Source of the DNA: Aestuariivivens marinum
Lineage (GTDB): Bacteria > Bacteroidota > Bacteroidia > Flavobacteriales > Flavobacteriaceae
DNA: 64,000 bases
Assembly: GCF_022662175.1 (NCBI RefSeq)
Contig: NZ_JAKMCR010000001.1
Coordinates: 682,001 to 746,000 of the forward strand
Direction of reading: 5' to 3'
Shown: piece by piece, positions 37,340 to 46,632 of the stretch
How positions within the stretch are numbered: the stretch's first letter is position 1
How the letters are laid out: each line of letters opens with the position of its first letter
The notes under the pieces: model-generated
What the model was told of the DNA's origin: nothing
The model's input: the letters and a program-made list of their open reading frames with translations, nothing else
Database searches by the model: none
Position numbers and translations under genes: made by a program

Positions 37340-38020
37340 ATGGTTGATGATATAATTACGGCAATTCCGTTTGGAATTATACTGGCGTTTACTATTGGCC
37401 CTGTATTTTTTGTGCTTTTGGAAACTGGGGCCACCAAAGGTTTTAGAAGTGCTTTAATTTTTGATCTAGGGGTTATCTTTGCCGACATTATTTTCATCCT
37501 TATTGCCTTTTATAGTACCAATAATTTACGAGGAAAAATTAGTAACGACCCTAACTTTTTAATATTCGGCGGTGTTTTATTAGTGGTTTACGGCGTCATT
37601 TCCTTTATGAGGACATCAAAATCCTTTCGGGCTATAGTAAAAGAATACCATAAAATTGAAATAAAAAAGGGTTATGGAAAACTATTTATTAAAGGCTTTT
37701 TACTCAATTTCATCAATATTGGTGTACTATTGGGATGGTTGGGGTTCATAGTTTTGGGAGATTCGTTAACTTCATCAGAAAATGGCGGTACAATATTTAT
37801 CATTTCCATGTTGGCCTCTTATTTTGCTACAGATATATTCAAAATTTTAATAGCAAAAAAGCTTAGGGCACAATTAACACCTAAACTTATATTTAAGACA
37901 AAAAAAGTTATTGCTATTGTTATTTTGGGCTTTGGTATTTTGCTTCTGGTGCAGGGCTTTTTCCCAAAAACCTATGAAAGAAATATAGAGCGTATAGAAA
38001 ATATCAACCCTATAAAATAA
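37340..38020 (+). CDS. LysE family transporter
   Basis: 226-aa inner-membrane protein with six predicted helices and the LysE/RhtB pattern (GIILAFTIGPVFFVLLETGATKGFRSALIFDLGVIFADI). Members export amino acids or similar small solutes; the substrate is not evident. It is outside the PUL run: 104 bases separate it from the GH17 gene and a bidirectional terminator closes it. Confidence 0.85.
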   Translation: MVDDIITAIPFGIILAFTIGPVFFVLLETGATKGFRSALIFDLGVIFADIIFILIAFYSTNNLRGKISNDPNFLIFGGVLLVVYGVISFMRTSKSFRAIVKEYHKIEIKKGYGKLFIKGFLLNFINIGVLLGWLGFIVLGDSLTSSENGGTIFIISMLASYFATDIFKILIAKKLRAQLTPKLIFKTKKVIAIVILGFGILLLVQGFFPKTYERNIERIENINPIK

Positions 38021-38066
38021 AAAAGCGACCGGTTATTAAAGTTATTGAAACGCGGTCACTTTTTTT
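38021..38066. terminator. bidirectional hairpin terminator
   Basis: AGCGACCG (38024-38031) pairs with CGGTCACT (38053-38060) with one mismatch and a 21-base loop; A-run on the left and T-run on the right. It can end the LysE gene on the plus strand and tRNA-Cys on the minus strand. Confidence 0.65.
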
Positions 38067-38067
38067 G

Positions 38068-38138
38068 AGGCGTCAAGCGGATTCGAACCGCTGTAGAAGG
38101 TTTTGCAGACCTCTGCCTAGCCACTCGGCCATGACGCC
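38068..38138 (-). tRNA. tRNA-Cys (GCA anticodon)
   Basis: The minus-strand sequence folds as a 71-nt cloverleaf: acceptor GGCGTCA/TGACGCC, D-arm GCCGAGTGGCTAGGC, anticodon loop CTGCAAA with GCA, and T-arm GCGGTTCGAATCCGC. Discriminator base is U, as expected for tRNA-Cys. The 3' CCA is not encoded. Confidence 0.97.
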
Positions 38139-38182
38139 ATTAATTCAGTGCAAATGTAAAAAAAAATAATACTTTTCAATGG

Positions 38183-38551
38183 TTAATTGTATTTTTTACG
38201 TTCATCAACCATTTTAACGGTTACTTGCTCTACATCCCCTCCAATGGGAGGGTTTAGCTTGCTAACACTAATCACAGCTTTTATAATTAGCTTGTCTTCG
38301 CTGAATATACGATCTAGAATGCGTCTACATACGGTTTCGAGCAGGTGTGAGGGTTTGTTCATTTCTTCCTTAATAATCCTGTTTAAAAACACGTAATCGA
38401 CAGTATCTCTTAAATCATCACTTTTTGCCGATGGCTGTAAATTGGCTTTGACTTCCAAATCAACACGATAGTCACTTCCTATTTTGGTTTCTTCCTTCAA
38501 ACAGCCATGGTAGGCGAATACACGAATATTTTCAACTTTTATAATTCCCAT
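38183..38551 (-). CDS. folB: dihydroneopterin aldolase
   Basis: 122-aa folate-pathway enzyme converting 7,8-dihydroneopterin to 6-hydroxymethyl-7,8-dihydropterin and glycolaldehyde. Family motifs: VFAYHGCLKEE, DTVDYVFLNRII, HLLETVCRRILDRIF, and the C-terminal VSVSKLNPPIGG-type segment. Single gene, divergent from glnS, with 96 bases between the two starts. Confidence 0.93.
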   Translation of the reverse strand: MGIIKVENIRVFAYHGCLKEETKIGSDYRVDLEVKANLQPSAKSDDLRDTVDYVFLNRIIKEEMNKPSHLLETVCRRILDRIFSEDKLIIKAVISVSKLNPPIGGDVEQVTVKMVDERKKYN

Positions 38552-38581
38552 TCAATCTCATTTTAAGTCGGTAAAATTACC

Positions 38582-38589
38582 TAATTTTG
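38582..38589 (+). promoter_or_regulatory. putative -7 box (TAATTTTG) for glnS
   Basis: Matches TAnnTTTG in the folB-glnS divergent gap, 58 bases before the glnS start. No clear -33 element. Confidence 0.35.
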
Positions 38590-38647
38590 TTCAAAAATTT
38601 ATATAACCATAAGAGTTTCCAAGTATTATGCTTGGGTATTAAGTTTT

Positions 38648-40645
38648 ATGTCCGAAGAAAGAAGATCGCTTAATTTTATTGAGCAAATTATAGAGGAAGA
38701 TTTGGCTAATGGCTTACCAGAAAGTAAGCTTAGATTTCGGTTCCCACCAGAACCTAATGGGTATCTGCATATTGGTCATACCAAGGCTATAGGGATTAGT
38801 TTTGGGTTAGGCGAGTACTACAAAGCCCCTGTTAATTTAAGGTTTGATGATACCAATCCTGCAAAGGAAGAGCAGGAGTATGTAGATGCTATTAAAGAAG
38901 ATATTACATGGTTGGGTTATCAATGGGACCAAGAGTTATATTCGTCCGATTATTTCCAAATACTATATGATTGGGCCATACAGTTAATAAAAGAAGGCAA
39001 AGCTTATGTAGACTCGCAATCCAGTGAAGCTATGGCCGAGCAAAAGGGCACACCAACCCAGCCAGGTATTGAAGGACCATATAGAAATAGAAGTATAGCC
39101 GAAAATTTAGAGCTTTTCGAACGCATGAAAAATGGTGATTTCGAGGAAGGTGAGCATATTTTGCGTGCAAAAATAGATATGCAACACCCCAATATGTTGA
39201 TGCGGGACCCTATCATGTACCGTGTTATTAAGAAAGACCATCATAGAACGGGAGGCAATTGGTGCATTTACCCCATGTACGATTGGACACATGGTGAAAG
39301 CGATTATATAGAACAAATATCACATTCTTTATGTTCTTTGGAATTTAAACCACATAGAGAGCTTTACGATTGGTTCTTGGACCAAATTGTTGATCCAAAC
39401 AAGTTAAGGCCAAAGCAACGTGAATTTGCGCGTTTAAATCTAAGTTATACCATCATGAGCAAGCGCAAATTGCTAAAATTGGTAGAAGATGGTATCGTTA
39501 GCGGATGGGATGATCCAAGAATGCCAACTATTTCGGGGTTGCGCAGAAGAGGTTATACGCCAAATGCAATTAAGAAGTTTGTGGAAACAGTTGGGGTAGC
39601 AAAACGTGATAATGTCATTGATGTCTCGCTTTTGGAGTTTTGTGTTCGTGAGGATTTAAATAGAGTCGCACCACGGGTAATGGCTGTTTTAAATCCAATA
39701 AAATTAGTCATTACAAATTATCCAGAGGGAAAAGTAGAGTGGATGGATGCCGAAAACAATCCAGAAGACAACAATGCTGGATTTAGAAAAATACCTTTTT
39801 CAAGGGAACTGTATATTGAAAAAGAAGATTTTAAAGAAGAAGCTGGCAATAAATTTTTTAGATTAAAGCTAGGCGGTGAAGTACGTCTTAAAAACGCCTA
39901 CATCATAAAAGCAGAAAGCGTAGTAAAGGACAATGACGGAAACATTACTGAAGTACACTGTACCTATTCAGAAGACACCTCTCGAAAGGTTAAAGGTACG
40001 TTACATTGGGTATCTGTTGTTCATGCTGTAAAAGCCGAGGTTAGAGAGTATGACCGATTGTTTATGGACGAAGCACCCGATAGCCATCAGGATAAAGACT
40101 TTATGGAGTTTTTAAACCCCAATTCCCTAAAAGTTATCGAGGCGTATGTTGAACCCAACTTAAAAGAGGTTAGCCAAGGAGAACGATTCCAGTTTCAACG
40201 CTTAGGCTATTTTAATGTGGATAACGATTCGACTTCAGATAGATTGATTTTCAATAAAACAGTTGGCTTAAGGGATACTTGGGCCAAACAATCTGTCAAA
40301 CCAGTCCAAGGGCAAAAGCCCAATAATCAAAAATCTCATCCACCTAAACGAAAGGCTATTGATGTCATTCAGCAGTTAGGTAAAAAATACACCAACTTGC
40401 CTGAGGCCAAGCAACAAAAGGTTAAAGCTGAAATTAAAGTACTGGCTAAGGAGGTAAGTTATGAAGAATTATTGCCATTATTCAATACGGCAACAAAGAA
40501 AGTGGGTACTCGTATTGCTGTTGCAATTACCTTAAAAACTTTGTTGGAAGCTGGAATGGCCAAAAATAGTGATATTGATGACTTTATTAATAAGGCCCTT
40601 CAGGATAAAAATAATCTGTTAGTAGCCGAAGCCAAAGCTATTTAA
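38648..40645 (+). CDS. glnS: glutaminyl-tRNA synthetase with C-terminal helical extension
   Basis: 665-aa class I synthetase charging tRNA-Gln. HIGH motif in YLHIGHTKAIG and KMSKS equivalent in IMSKRKL are present, followed by the two beta-barrel anticodon-binding domains. The catalytic body ends near residue 545 (KTVGLRDTW). About 120 extra residues follow: a proline/lysine-rich linker (QGQKPNNQKSHPPKRK) and a helical domain (about 575-655) not present in the 554-aa E. coli enzyme. The extension may bind tRNA, as other appended domains of GlnRS do. Downstream DUF1761 gene is 86 bases away. Confidence 0.95.
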   Translation: MSEERRSLNFIEQIIEEDLANGLPESKLRFRFPPEPNGYLHIGHTKAIGISFGLGEYYKAPVNLRFDDTNPAKEEQEYVDAIKEDITWLGYQWDQELYSSDYFQILYDWAIQLIKEGKAYVDSQSSEAMAEQKGTPTQPGIEGPYRNRSIAENLELFERMKNGDFEEGEHILRAKIDMQHPNMLMRDPIMYRVIKKDHHRTGGNWCIYPMYDWTHGESDYIEQISHSLCSLEFKPHRELYDWFLDQIVDPNKLRPKQREFARLNLSYTIMSKRKLLKLVEDGIVSGWDDPRMPTISGLRRRGYTPNAIKKFVETVGVAKRDNVIDVSLLEFCVREDLNRVAPRVMAVLNPIKLVITNYPEGKVEWMDAENNPEDNNAGFRKIPFSRELYIEKEDFKEEAGNKFFRLKLGGEVRLKNAYIIKAESVVKDNDGNITEVHCTYSEDTSRKVKGTLHWVSVVHAVKAEVREYDRLFMDEAPDSHQDKDFMEFLNPNSLKVIEAYVEPNLKEVSQGERFQFQRLGYFNVDNDSTSDRLIFNKTVGLRDTWAKQSVKPVQGQKPNNQKSHPPKRKAIDVIQQLGKKYTNLPEAKQQKVKAEIKVLAKEVSYEELLPLFNTATKKVGTRIAVAITLKTLLEAGMAKNSDIDDFINKALQDKNNLLVAEAKAI

Positions 40646-40731
40646 AAGATAGATATAGTTTTAAAATGTTAAAATAGAATGGGTTAAGTCTATTTTAACT
40701 ATATTTAACTACTAACTAATTTTTAATCATT

Positions 40732-41208
40732 ATGGAAATTAATTTTTTAGCGATTCTAGTTGCAGCAGTTTCAGCTCTTGTTGTTGGCTTTATTTGGTAC
40801 CATCCAAAAGTTTTTGGCAATACGTGGATGAAGGCGGCAGACATAACTGAAGAAAAAATGAAAGGAGCCAATATGGCCAAGATTTTTATTATGGCTCTAA
40901 TTTTTGCATTTCTTTTGGCCATGTCCATTATGCCAATGGTTATTCATCAAATGGGAGCTCATAGTTTAGCTAAGGGCGAGCTTGGGGTATTACCCTCTTA
41001 TGATGCATTTATGGCAGATTATGTAAATGAGTTTAGAACATTTAAACATGGTGCGTTTCACGGTGTTTTAGCCGGTATTTTTATTGCACTTCCTATATTA
41101 GGTACCAATGCGCTGTTTGAACGTAAGAGTACAAAATACATTCTTATAAATAGCGGCTATTGGATTGTAACTATGGGTATCATGGGCGCAATTATTTGTG
41201 GGTGGTAA
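40732..41208 (+). CDS. DUF1761 membrane protein
   Basis: 158-aa protein with four predicted membrane helices. The N-terminus VSALVVGFIWYHPKVFGNTWM is the DUF1761 signature. Function unknown in the family. Ends 28 bases before a strong terminator. Confidence 0.85.
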   Translation: MEINFLAILVAAVSALVVGFIWYHPKVFGNTWMKAADITEEKMKGANMAKIFIMALIFAFLLAMSIMPMVIHQMGAHSLAKGELGVLPSYDAFMADYVNEFRTFKHGAFHGVLAGIFIALPILGTNALFERKSTKYILINSGYWIVTMGIMGAIICGW

Positions 41209-41236
41209 TAAAATTTTGTAAAGTTTTAACATATTC

Positions 41237-41271
41237 AAAGACTGAGGTAGCTTAACTTCAGTCTTTTTTTT
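41237..41271 (+). terminator. Rho-independent terminator
   Basis: A 12-bp stem (AAAGACTGAGGT / ACTTCAGTCTTT, one G-U pair), 6-base loop and a run of ten T. The following gene's start codon falls at the end of this T-run. Confidence 0.88.
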
Positions 41272-42433
41272 GATATTGAAAACATTTCGTATTTATAAAT
41301 CTTATGAAGAGTTGCCTGAGGCTTGGGATGACCTTGTAGGTCATGATATTTTTCTTCAAGCCAATTATCTTGAAGCCCTAGAGAATGCAACGCCAAACAA
41401 TATTCAACTGTTTTATATTGGTGTTTTTAAAAAGGATATGCTAGTTGGTATAGCTATTATACAACGGGTACAATTCTATCTTAAAGATATGTTTAGGAAA
41501 AACACAATGTCCTATATAAAAGAATTATTTAGAGAAATTGTTTCAAGGGTTTTAAAAGGTAATGTGTTGGTGATTGGCAACCTCATGCATACGGGACAGC
41601 ATGCGCTTTACTATAATGACAGCCAGATAGTACAGGCTGATTTTTTTAATACGCTTTTTCAAGGTCTAGACGAATTGATTCAAACTATTAAAAAGAAACA
41701 TGATAAAAAGATACGAGCTATAATAGCCAAGGACTTTTTTACAGATGATATTATTCTTGAAGATAAGAGTACATTCAGAAACCATAAATTGCATGAGGTT
41801 ATAGTTCAACCGAATATGATTTTACCTCTTCGCGATCATTGGCATACTAATAAGGATTACATCAATACCCTAAATAAAAAATATAGGGACAGATATAAGC
41901 GAGCCAAAAAGAAATTTGGGGCTATAACTAGTAAAGAGCTTGATATTGACAGCATCCATGAAAAGTCTAAAACACTCCACGAACTGTACTTAAATGTTTC
42001 TAATAATGCTAAGTTTAACACTTTTATTTTACCGGAGAACCACTTTTATAGCCTTAAGTTAAAGCTTAATGACAATTTTAAAGTATTTGGATACTTTTTA
42101 AATAAAGATTTGATAGGGTTTTATACACTTATCATAAACGGAAAACAATTGGAAACTTACTTTTTAGGTTATGATGAAGAACATCAATATCCCAATCAGT
42201 TATACCTAAATATGCTTTACGATATGTTGGAGTTTGGTATAATCAATCGGTTTTCCAATGTGGTATATGCAAGAACAGCAATGGCCATTAAAAGTTCGGT
42301 AGGGGCTAAGGCTAAACCAATGGTGCTTTATATGAAGCATACCAATGTATTAATGAATTCTATTTTACGACCTATATTTTTCCTTATGAATCCAAAGCAA
42401 GATTGGGAAGAAAGGCATCCTTTTAAAACATAA
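41270..42433 (+). CDS. FemAB/GNAT-like acyltransferase-fold protein
   Basis: 387-aa cytosolic protein resembling the acetyltransferase (GNAT)-like FemAB/BioF2 group: N-terminal YKSYEELPEAWDDL.GHDIFLQANYLEALE, central LNKKYRDRYKRAKKKFG, and C-terminal GFYTLIINGKQLETYFLGYDEEHQYPNQLYLNMLYDMLE. Function unassigned; relatives transfer amino acids or acyl groups to cell-wall or lipid precursors. No ATG is available: a stop lies at 41243, so translation must begin at TTG 41270 or TTG 41276, both at the edge of the terminator T-run. Bidirectional terminator follows directly. Confidence 0.7.
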   Translation: MILKTFRIYKSYEELPEAWDDLVGHDIFLQANYLEALENATPNNIQLFYIGVFKKDMLVGIAIIQRVQFYLKDMFRKNTMSYIKELFREIVSRVLKGNVLVIGNLMHTGQHALYYNDSQIVQADFFNTLFQGLDELIQTIKKKHDKKIRAIIAKDFFTDDIILEDKSTFRNHKLHEVIVQPNMILPLRDHWHTNKDYINTLNKKYRDRYKRAKKKFGAITSKELDIDSIHEKSKTLHELYLNVSNNAKFNTFILPENHFYSLKLKLNDNFKVFGYFLNKDLIGFYTLIINGKQLETYFLGYDEEHQYPNQLYLNMLYDMLEFGIINRFSNVVYARTAMAIKSSVGAKAKPMVLYMKHTNVLMNSILRPIFFLMNPKQDWEERHPFKT

Positions 42434-42464
42434 AACCTCTTAAACCTAATGTTTAAGAGGTTTT
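42432..42464. terminator. bidirectional hairpin terminator
   Basis: A 14-bp perfect stem (AAAACCTCTTAAAC / GTTTAAGAGGTTTT) with a 5-base loop between convergent genes. Confidence 0.92.
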
Positions 42465-42485
42465 GTTTTGTCCTTTAAAATTCAA

Positions 42486-43409
42486 TTATTTCTCCTTCTT
42501 TTTAGCTTCTTTCATAGCCTCACCAATTTGATTACTTGCTGTAAAACTGGCTACCATTTCATTAAGCATATTGCTACCCGCTTGAGGTGCATTAGGTAAT
42601 AGAATTAAATTGCTATTGGTTTCTTCTCCTAGAGACTGAAGGGTGTCATAATGTTGGGTTACCACAATCAGGGCAGAGGCTTCTTGACTGTTTATGCCTA
42701 CACGGTTTAATACTTCAACAGACTCTTCCAAACCTCGAGCAATTTCACGACGCTGATCTGCAATACCTTGGCCTTGTAAACGCTTGCTTTCGGCCTCGGC
42801 CTTTGCTTTTTCAACAATTAAAATCCGTGCAGCATCACCTTCATATTGTGCGGCAATTTTTTCACGTTCTGAGGCGTTAATGCGGTTCATAGCTGCCTTT
42901 ACTTGGGCGTCGGGATCTATATCAGTTACTAAGGTTTTAATAATGTCATAACCATAATCAAGCATGGCATCGTTTAATTCCGATTTAACCGCTATGGCTA
43001 TATCATCTTTCTTCACAAATACGTCATCCAGCTTCATTTTAGGCACTTCGGCGCGAACTACGTCAAACACATAACTGGTAATTTGGTCATGGGGGTAGTC
43101 CAGTTTGTAAAAGGCGTCATATACCTTGTCACGTATCACCTTGTACTGTACAGAAACTTTAAGGCGAACAAACACATCATCAAGTGTTTTAGTTTCAACA
43201 ATAACATCCAGTTGCTGGATTTTAAGACTAAGTTTACCTGCTATTCTATCAACCAAAGGGATTTTTAATTGTAGTCCAGAGTGACGTATGCTTTGAAATC
43301 GTCCAAAACGTTCAATAACAGCAGCAGTTTGTTGCTTAACAATAAAGAATGCAGAAATTAAGATAATTAGTCCAAAAAAAATAACAATGGGAATGAAAAG
43401 ATAGTTCAT
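42486..43409 (-). CDS. SPFH/band 7 family membrane protein
   Basis: 307-aa stomatin/QmcA-like protein: N-terminal membrane helix (residues 3-24), SPFH domain (about 25-190; AAVIERFGRFQSIRHSGLQLKIPLVDRI), then an alanine/glutamate-rich coiled coil (KAKAEAESKRLQGQGIADQRREIARGLEESV). Such proteins form ring-shaped oligomers on membrane microdomains, often near proteases. No NfeD partner is next to it. Divergent from the outer-membrane barrel gene. Confidence 0.9.
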   Translation of the reverse strand: MNYLFIPIVIFFGLIILISAFFIVKQQTAAVIERFGRFQSIRHSGLQLKIPLVDRIAGKLSLKIQQLDVIVETKTLDDVFVRLKVSVQYKVIRDKVYDAFYKLDYPHDQITSYVFDVVRAEVPKMKLDDVFVKKDDIAIAVKSELNDAMLDYGYDIIKTLVTDIDPDAQVKAAMNRINASEREKIAAQYEGDAARILIVEKAKAEAESKRLQGQGIADQRREIARGLEESVEVLNRVGINSQEASALIVVTQHYDTLQSLGEETNSNLILLPNAPQAGSNMLNEMVASFTASNQIGEAMKEAKKKEK

Positions 43410-43456
43410 GGTAAATGTTTAATTAAGTTTAAAAAATTAAGATACAAAATTTATAC

Positions 43457-43464
43457 TATATTTG
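43457..43464 (+). promoter_or_regulatory. putative -7 box (TATATTTG)
   Basis: Matches TAnnTTTG, 28 bases before the start of the outer-membrane barrel gene. Confidence 0.4.
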
Positions 43465-43491
43465 GTTACACATCTAACTAATAACAACTAA

Positions 43492-44175
43492 ATGAAATAT
43501 AACCTTCGTATTCTATTAGTAGCCCTGCTAATAGGTTTTGTTACAAAAAGTTTTGCCCAACATAAAACCTATGATATTGTTAATGGTATTGGCGTTTTTG
43601 CAGGCTTGACCAAACTGGATATTGAAACCGATAATTTTATAACCAAACAAGGTGATGGTTTTTTGTTTGGAGCTTCTGCTACAGTAGATATTCCCCACCG
43701 ATGGTATAATATGAGTTATGGTATGCAACTTTCAGAAAACTACATTAATATTGAAGGAAGACCCAGTGCTACCATTGGAGGACAAGAATATATTGAATAT
43801 AAAATGTTTGCAGCGCAATTGGCCTTATTGGGCCATATAAAATTAATAGGCAGTCATTTGACCATAGATGTTGGACCCATGTTACAGTACAATGGAAGAT
43901 TGGAATTAAAAGATCAAAACCAAGAAGGCTATTACGTTAATAACTACACGAACTTAAAAGCAATGGATATTAGTTCCATATCGCAATTTAATTTTAATGG
44001 ATTAGTTGGTGCATCGTTAGGGTATAAGTTTTTTAGGCTTAAAGCCGAATACATTTATGGGTTTACTAATATCTTAAAGAAACTGGAAGACCAAAACTTG
44101 GACACCTCAGGGGGTGAGGCCCGCTTTAAAGGCAGACAATCCATGTTGGTTTTTGGGGCGATGATATCTTTTTAG
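43492..44175 (+). CDS. outer-membrane beta-barrel protein
   Basis: 227-aa protein with a signal peptide (ending KSFAQ) and alternating beta-strand pattern ending in a terminal phenylalanine (MLVFGAMISF), typical of small porin/PorT-like barrels. GLTKLDIETDNF and the repeated Y/F-rich strands support a barrel. Function unknown. It precedes the S26-like peptidase gene by 33 bases, which may be co-transcribed. Confidence 0.75.
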   Translation: MKYNLRILLVALLIGFVTKSFAQHKTYDIVNGIGVFAGLTKLDIETDNFITKQGDGFLFGASATVDIPHRWYNMSYGMQLSENYINIEGRPSATIGGQEYIEYKMFAAQLALLGHIKLIGSHLTIDVGPMLQYNGRLELKDQNQEGYYVNNYTNLKAMDISSISQFNFNGLVGASLGYKFFRLKAEYIYGFTNILKKLEDQNLDTSGGEARFKGRQSMLVFGAMISF

Positions 44176-44208
44176 AAAGAGTTATTGGTTATTGACTTGT
44201 AACACATT

Positions 44209-44886
44209 ATGAAAAAATCAATTATTAAATTAATTTTTGTTATAAGTGTTTTGTTGCTTGTGTTTTTTTTCCTCGATAAAAAGGAAATTTTCTTTATCTG
44301 TAAAGTCGAAAACAATTCAAATGAACCTAATTTAAAAAAACAGACATTAGTTTTTGCTTCAAATTTAATACACCCAAATGTTGGAAATTTTATATGTTAT
44401 AAAAACCAAAACGGTAGATTTGGAGATTTCACGCGGATTCATAGGCTTTGTGGGATTGAAGGAAATATTATTGAGATTAGGAAGGGGACATTATTTATAG
44501 ATGGAGAAAATATAGATGACGCAATTAATTTGAAACACTTCTATAAATTGACTGAAAAGGAATATTTTGAAATAAAACGAGAAAGAAAACAAGACATTTC
44601 ATTTATTACGAAAACTGGTAAAAACAAAGACACTATTGTTTTATTATTAGATGACAATTTTGCGCAAATAAAAAATTTAAGCGATCGTCGATGGAGAATT
44701 AAATCCGACGAAGATAATAGCATCCTTTCGGGCCTTATCAGTATTGATATAAATAATTTTGGCCCAATTGAAGTACCTAAGAATAAATATTTTGTTTTAG
44801 GTGATAATAGAGACGTTGCAGAAGATTCGAGATATGTTGGATTTATAGATAAAAAGGATGTTTCTGGGACTGTATTGTTTAAATAA
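44209..44886 (+). CDS. S26 signal peptidase-like protein with His at the general-base position
   Basis: 225-aa protein with an N-terminal membrane helix (residues 5-22). The serine motif aligns as NSNEPNL (Ser37), and the box E motif GDNRDVAEDSRYVGFI is well kept. At the position where bacterial type I signal peptidases have the catalytic lysine (KRV.G), this protein reads RIHRLCGIEGN: His78 replaces Lys. A Ser/His arrangement is known in ER-type (Sec11/SipW) peptidases, but box E here is of the bacterial form. It may be an active variant or a degenerate one. It is unlikely to be the main leader peptidase, since Bacteroidota lepB is longer. Confidence 0.7.
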   Translation: MKKSIIKLIFVISVLLLVFFFLDKKEIFFICKVENNSNEPNLKKQTLVFASNLIHPNVGNFICYKNQNGRFGDFTRIHRLCGIEGNIIEIRKGTLFIDGENIDDAINLKHFYKLTEKEYFEIKRERKQDISFITKTGKNKDTIVLLLDDNFAQIKNLSDRRWRIKSDEDNSILSGLISIDINNFGPIEVPKNKYFVLGDNRDVAEDSRYVGFIDKKDVSGTVLFK

Positions 44887-45101
44887 TGAGTTATATTAAA
44901 GACATTAATTCAGCTTGTCATTAATACAAGTTTAAAAAATTAAATCATATAGCTAGGTTAATTTCCCTAGTTCAATAATTCTATTGTAGATTCAAGGTCT
45001 AAATTATAGCTAAAAAATTAAATGTTTTGGGCCTTTTTTGTTTATTTTACCTGCTCTAAACACTTTATTATTTTAGAATATGACTGTAAACGGAATGCTG
45101 T

Positions 45102-46616
45102 TTACTGTAACTTACTCACCATAGCCTTAATTCGGCTAACAGTTTCTGTTTTACCAATCATATACATAATATCAAAAACATCGGGCCCCTGTAAGGCCCC
45201 TACCAAAGCTAAGCGCAGCGGCATCATCACTTTACCAAAACCTATATCGTTGCTCGTTATCCAGCTTTTAACGGTAATTTGAAGGTTTTTAGCCGAAAAT
45301 TCATCCATAGCATTAATGATTTCTACTATATGCCACATTATTTCTGGAGTGTCCTCTTTAAATGCTTTTTTAACCGCTTTTTCATCGTATTGTTTTGGAG
45401 CTTTAAAGAAGTAATAGCTTAAATCCCAAAAATCACTAATAAAGGTCGCTCGCTCTTTAACCAAGCCAATCACTAGGGCAATGTAATTAACATCAATGTC
45501 TTCTAAGATACTGTATTGCGACTTAAACGTTTCGGCTAAAATGTCATTGCTTTGTTCTTGCATATAATGGTGGTTAAACCATTTTATTTTATCGGGATCA
45601 AAGCGTGCCCCTGCTTTATTAACCCGATCTAAGTCGAAAGCCTCAATAAGTTGCTCCATACTAAATATCTCCTGTTCTGTACCAGGGTTCCAGCCTAAAA
45701 AGGCTAAGAAGTTTATAACGGCTTCGGCAAAATAACCATCTTCTTTATACCCTCTCGAAATATCATGGGTTTTTGGATCTTCCCATTCCAAAGGAAACAC
45801 AGGAAAGCCTAATTTGTCGCCATCTCGTTTGCTTAATTTACCTTTACCGGTAGGTTTTAAAATTAGTGGGAGGTGTGCGAATTCAGGGGATTCCCATCCA
45901 AAGGCCTTATACAATAAATAGTGTAAAGCTAATGAAGGCAACCACTCTTCGCCACGTATTACATGGGTAATCTGCATTAAATGATCATCAACAATATTAG
46001 CCAAGTGGTAGGTAGGCATACCATCGCTTTTAAAGAGGACTTTATCATCTAAAATATTCGTGTCTATTTTTATATCACCACGAATCATGTCCTTTAATTG
46101 TAGAGTCTCATCCGGCGGTGATTTAAATCGAATCACATAGGCTTCACCAGCATCCAATTTGGCTTGGGTTTCCTTTGCGCTAAGCGATAAAGAATTGGTT
46201 AGCTTTAAGCGGTTGTGCCAATTGTAGATAAAGGTTTTGCCTTTGGCTTCATGATCCTGTCTATGAAAATCCAACCTTTCGGCAGTATCGAAGGCGTAAT
46301 ATGCATGGCCCGAAGCAACTAATTGTTCGGCATATTGCCTGTATAGATGCTTGCGTTCACTTTGTCTGTAAGGACCAAATTTTTCATTTTTTCCCGGCCC
46401 TTCTTCAAATGGGATTCCGCACCAGTTTAATGACTCAATAATGTAGTTTTCTGCACCTTTAACATAACGGTTTTGGTCGGTGTCTTCAATTCTAAGTATA
46501 AAGCTGCCGTTGTGTTTTTTGGCAAATAAATAATTAAATAAAGCAGTTCTAACACCACCTATATGTAAAGGCCCAGTTGGACTGGGAGCAAAGCGTACAC
46601 GTACAGTCTTGGTCAT
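45102..46616 (-). CDS. gltX: glutamyl-tRNA synthetase
   Basis: 504-aa class I synthetase charging tRNA-Glu. HIGH motif in SPTGPLHIGGVRTALFNYL and KMSKS motif in KLSKRDGD are intact; AGARFDPDKIKWFNHHYM belongs to the stem-contact region. Complete length for the family. The 215 bases between the S26-like gene and its stop hold no recognised feature. A TACTTTTG box lies 17 bases upstream of the start. Confidence 0.96.
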   Translation of the reverse strand: MTKTVRVRFAPSPTGPLHIGGVRTALFNYLFAKKHNGSFILRIEDTDQNRYVKGAENYIIESLNWCGIPFEEGPGKNEKFGPYRQSERKHLYRQYAEQLVASGHAYYAFDTAERLDFHRQDHEAKGKTFIYNWHNRLKLTNSLSLSAKETQAKLDAGEAYVIRFKSPPDETLQLKDMIRGDIKIDTNILDDKVLFKSDGMPTYHLANIVDDHLMQITHVIRGEEWLPSLALHYLLYKAFGWESPEFAHLPLILKPTGKGKLSKRDGDKLGFPVFPLEWEDPKTHDISRGYKEDGYFAEAVINFLAFLGWNPGTEQEIFSMEQLIEAFDLDRVNKAGARFDPDKIKWFNHHYMQEQSNDILAETFKSQYSILEDIDVNYIALVIGLVKERATFISDFWDLSYYFFKAPKQYDEKAVKKAFKEDTPEIMWHIVEIINAMDEFSAKNLQITVKSWITSNDIGFGKVMMPLRLALVGALQGPDVFDIMYMIGKTETVSRIKAMVSKLQ

Positions 46617-46632
46617 TTTTTTTTATTTTGTG

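Noticed and set aside
45022-45282. 86-aa plus-strand reading frame over the 3' end of gltX
   Set aside because: Mostly antisense to gltX, no family resemblance, and the non-overlapping part has no promoter box.
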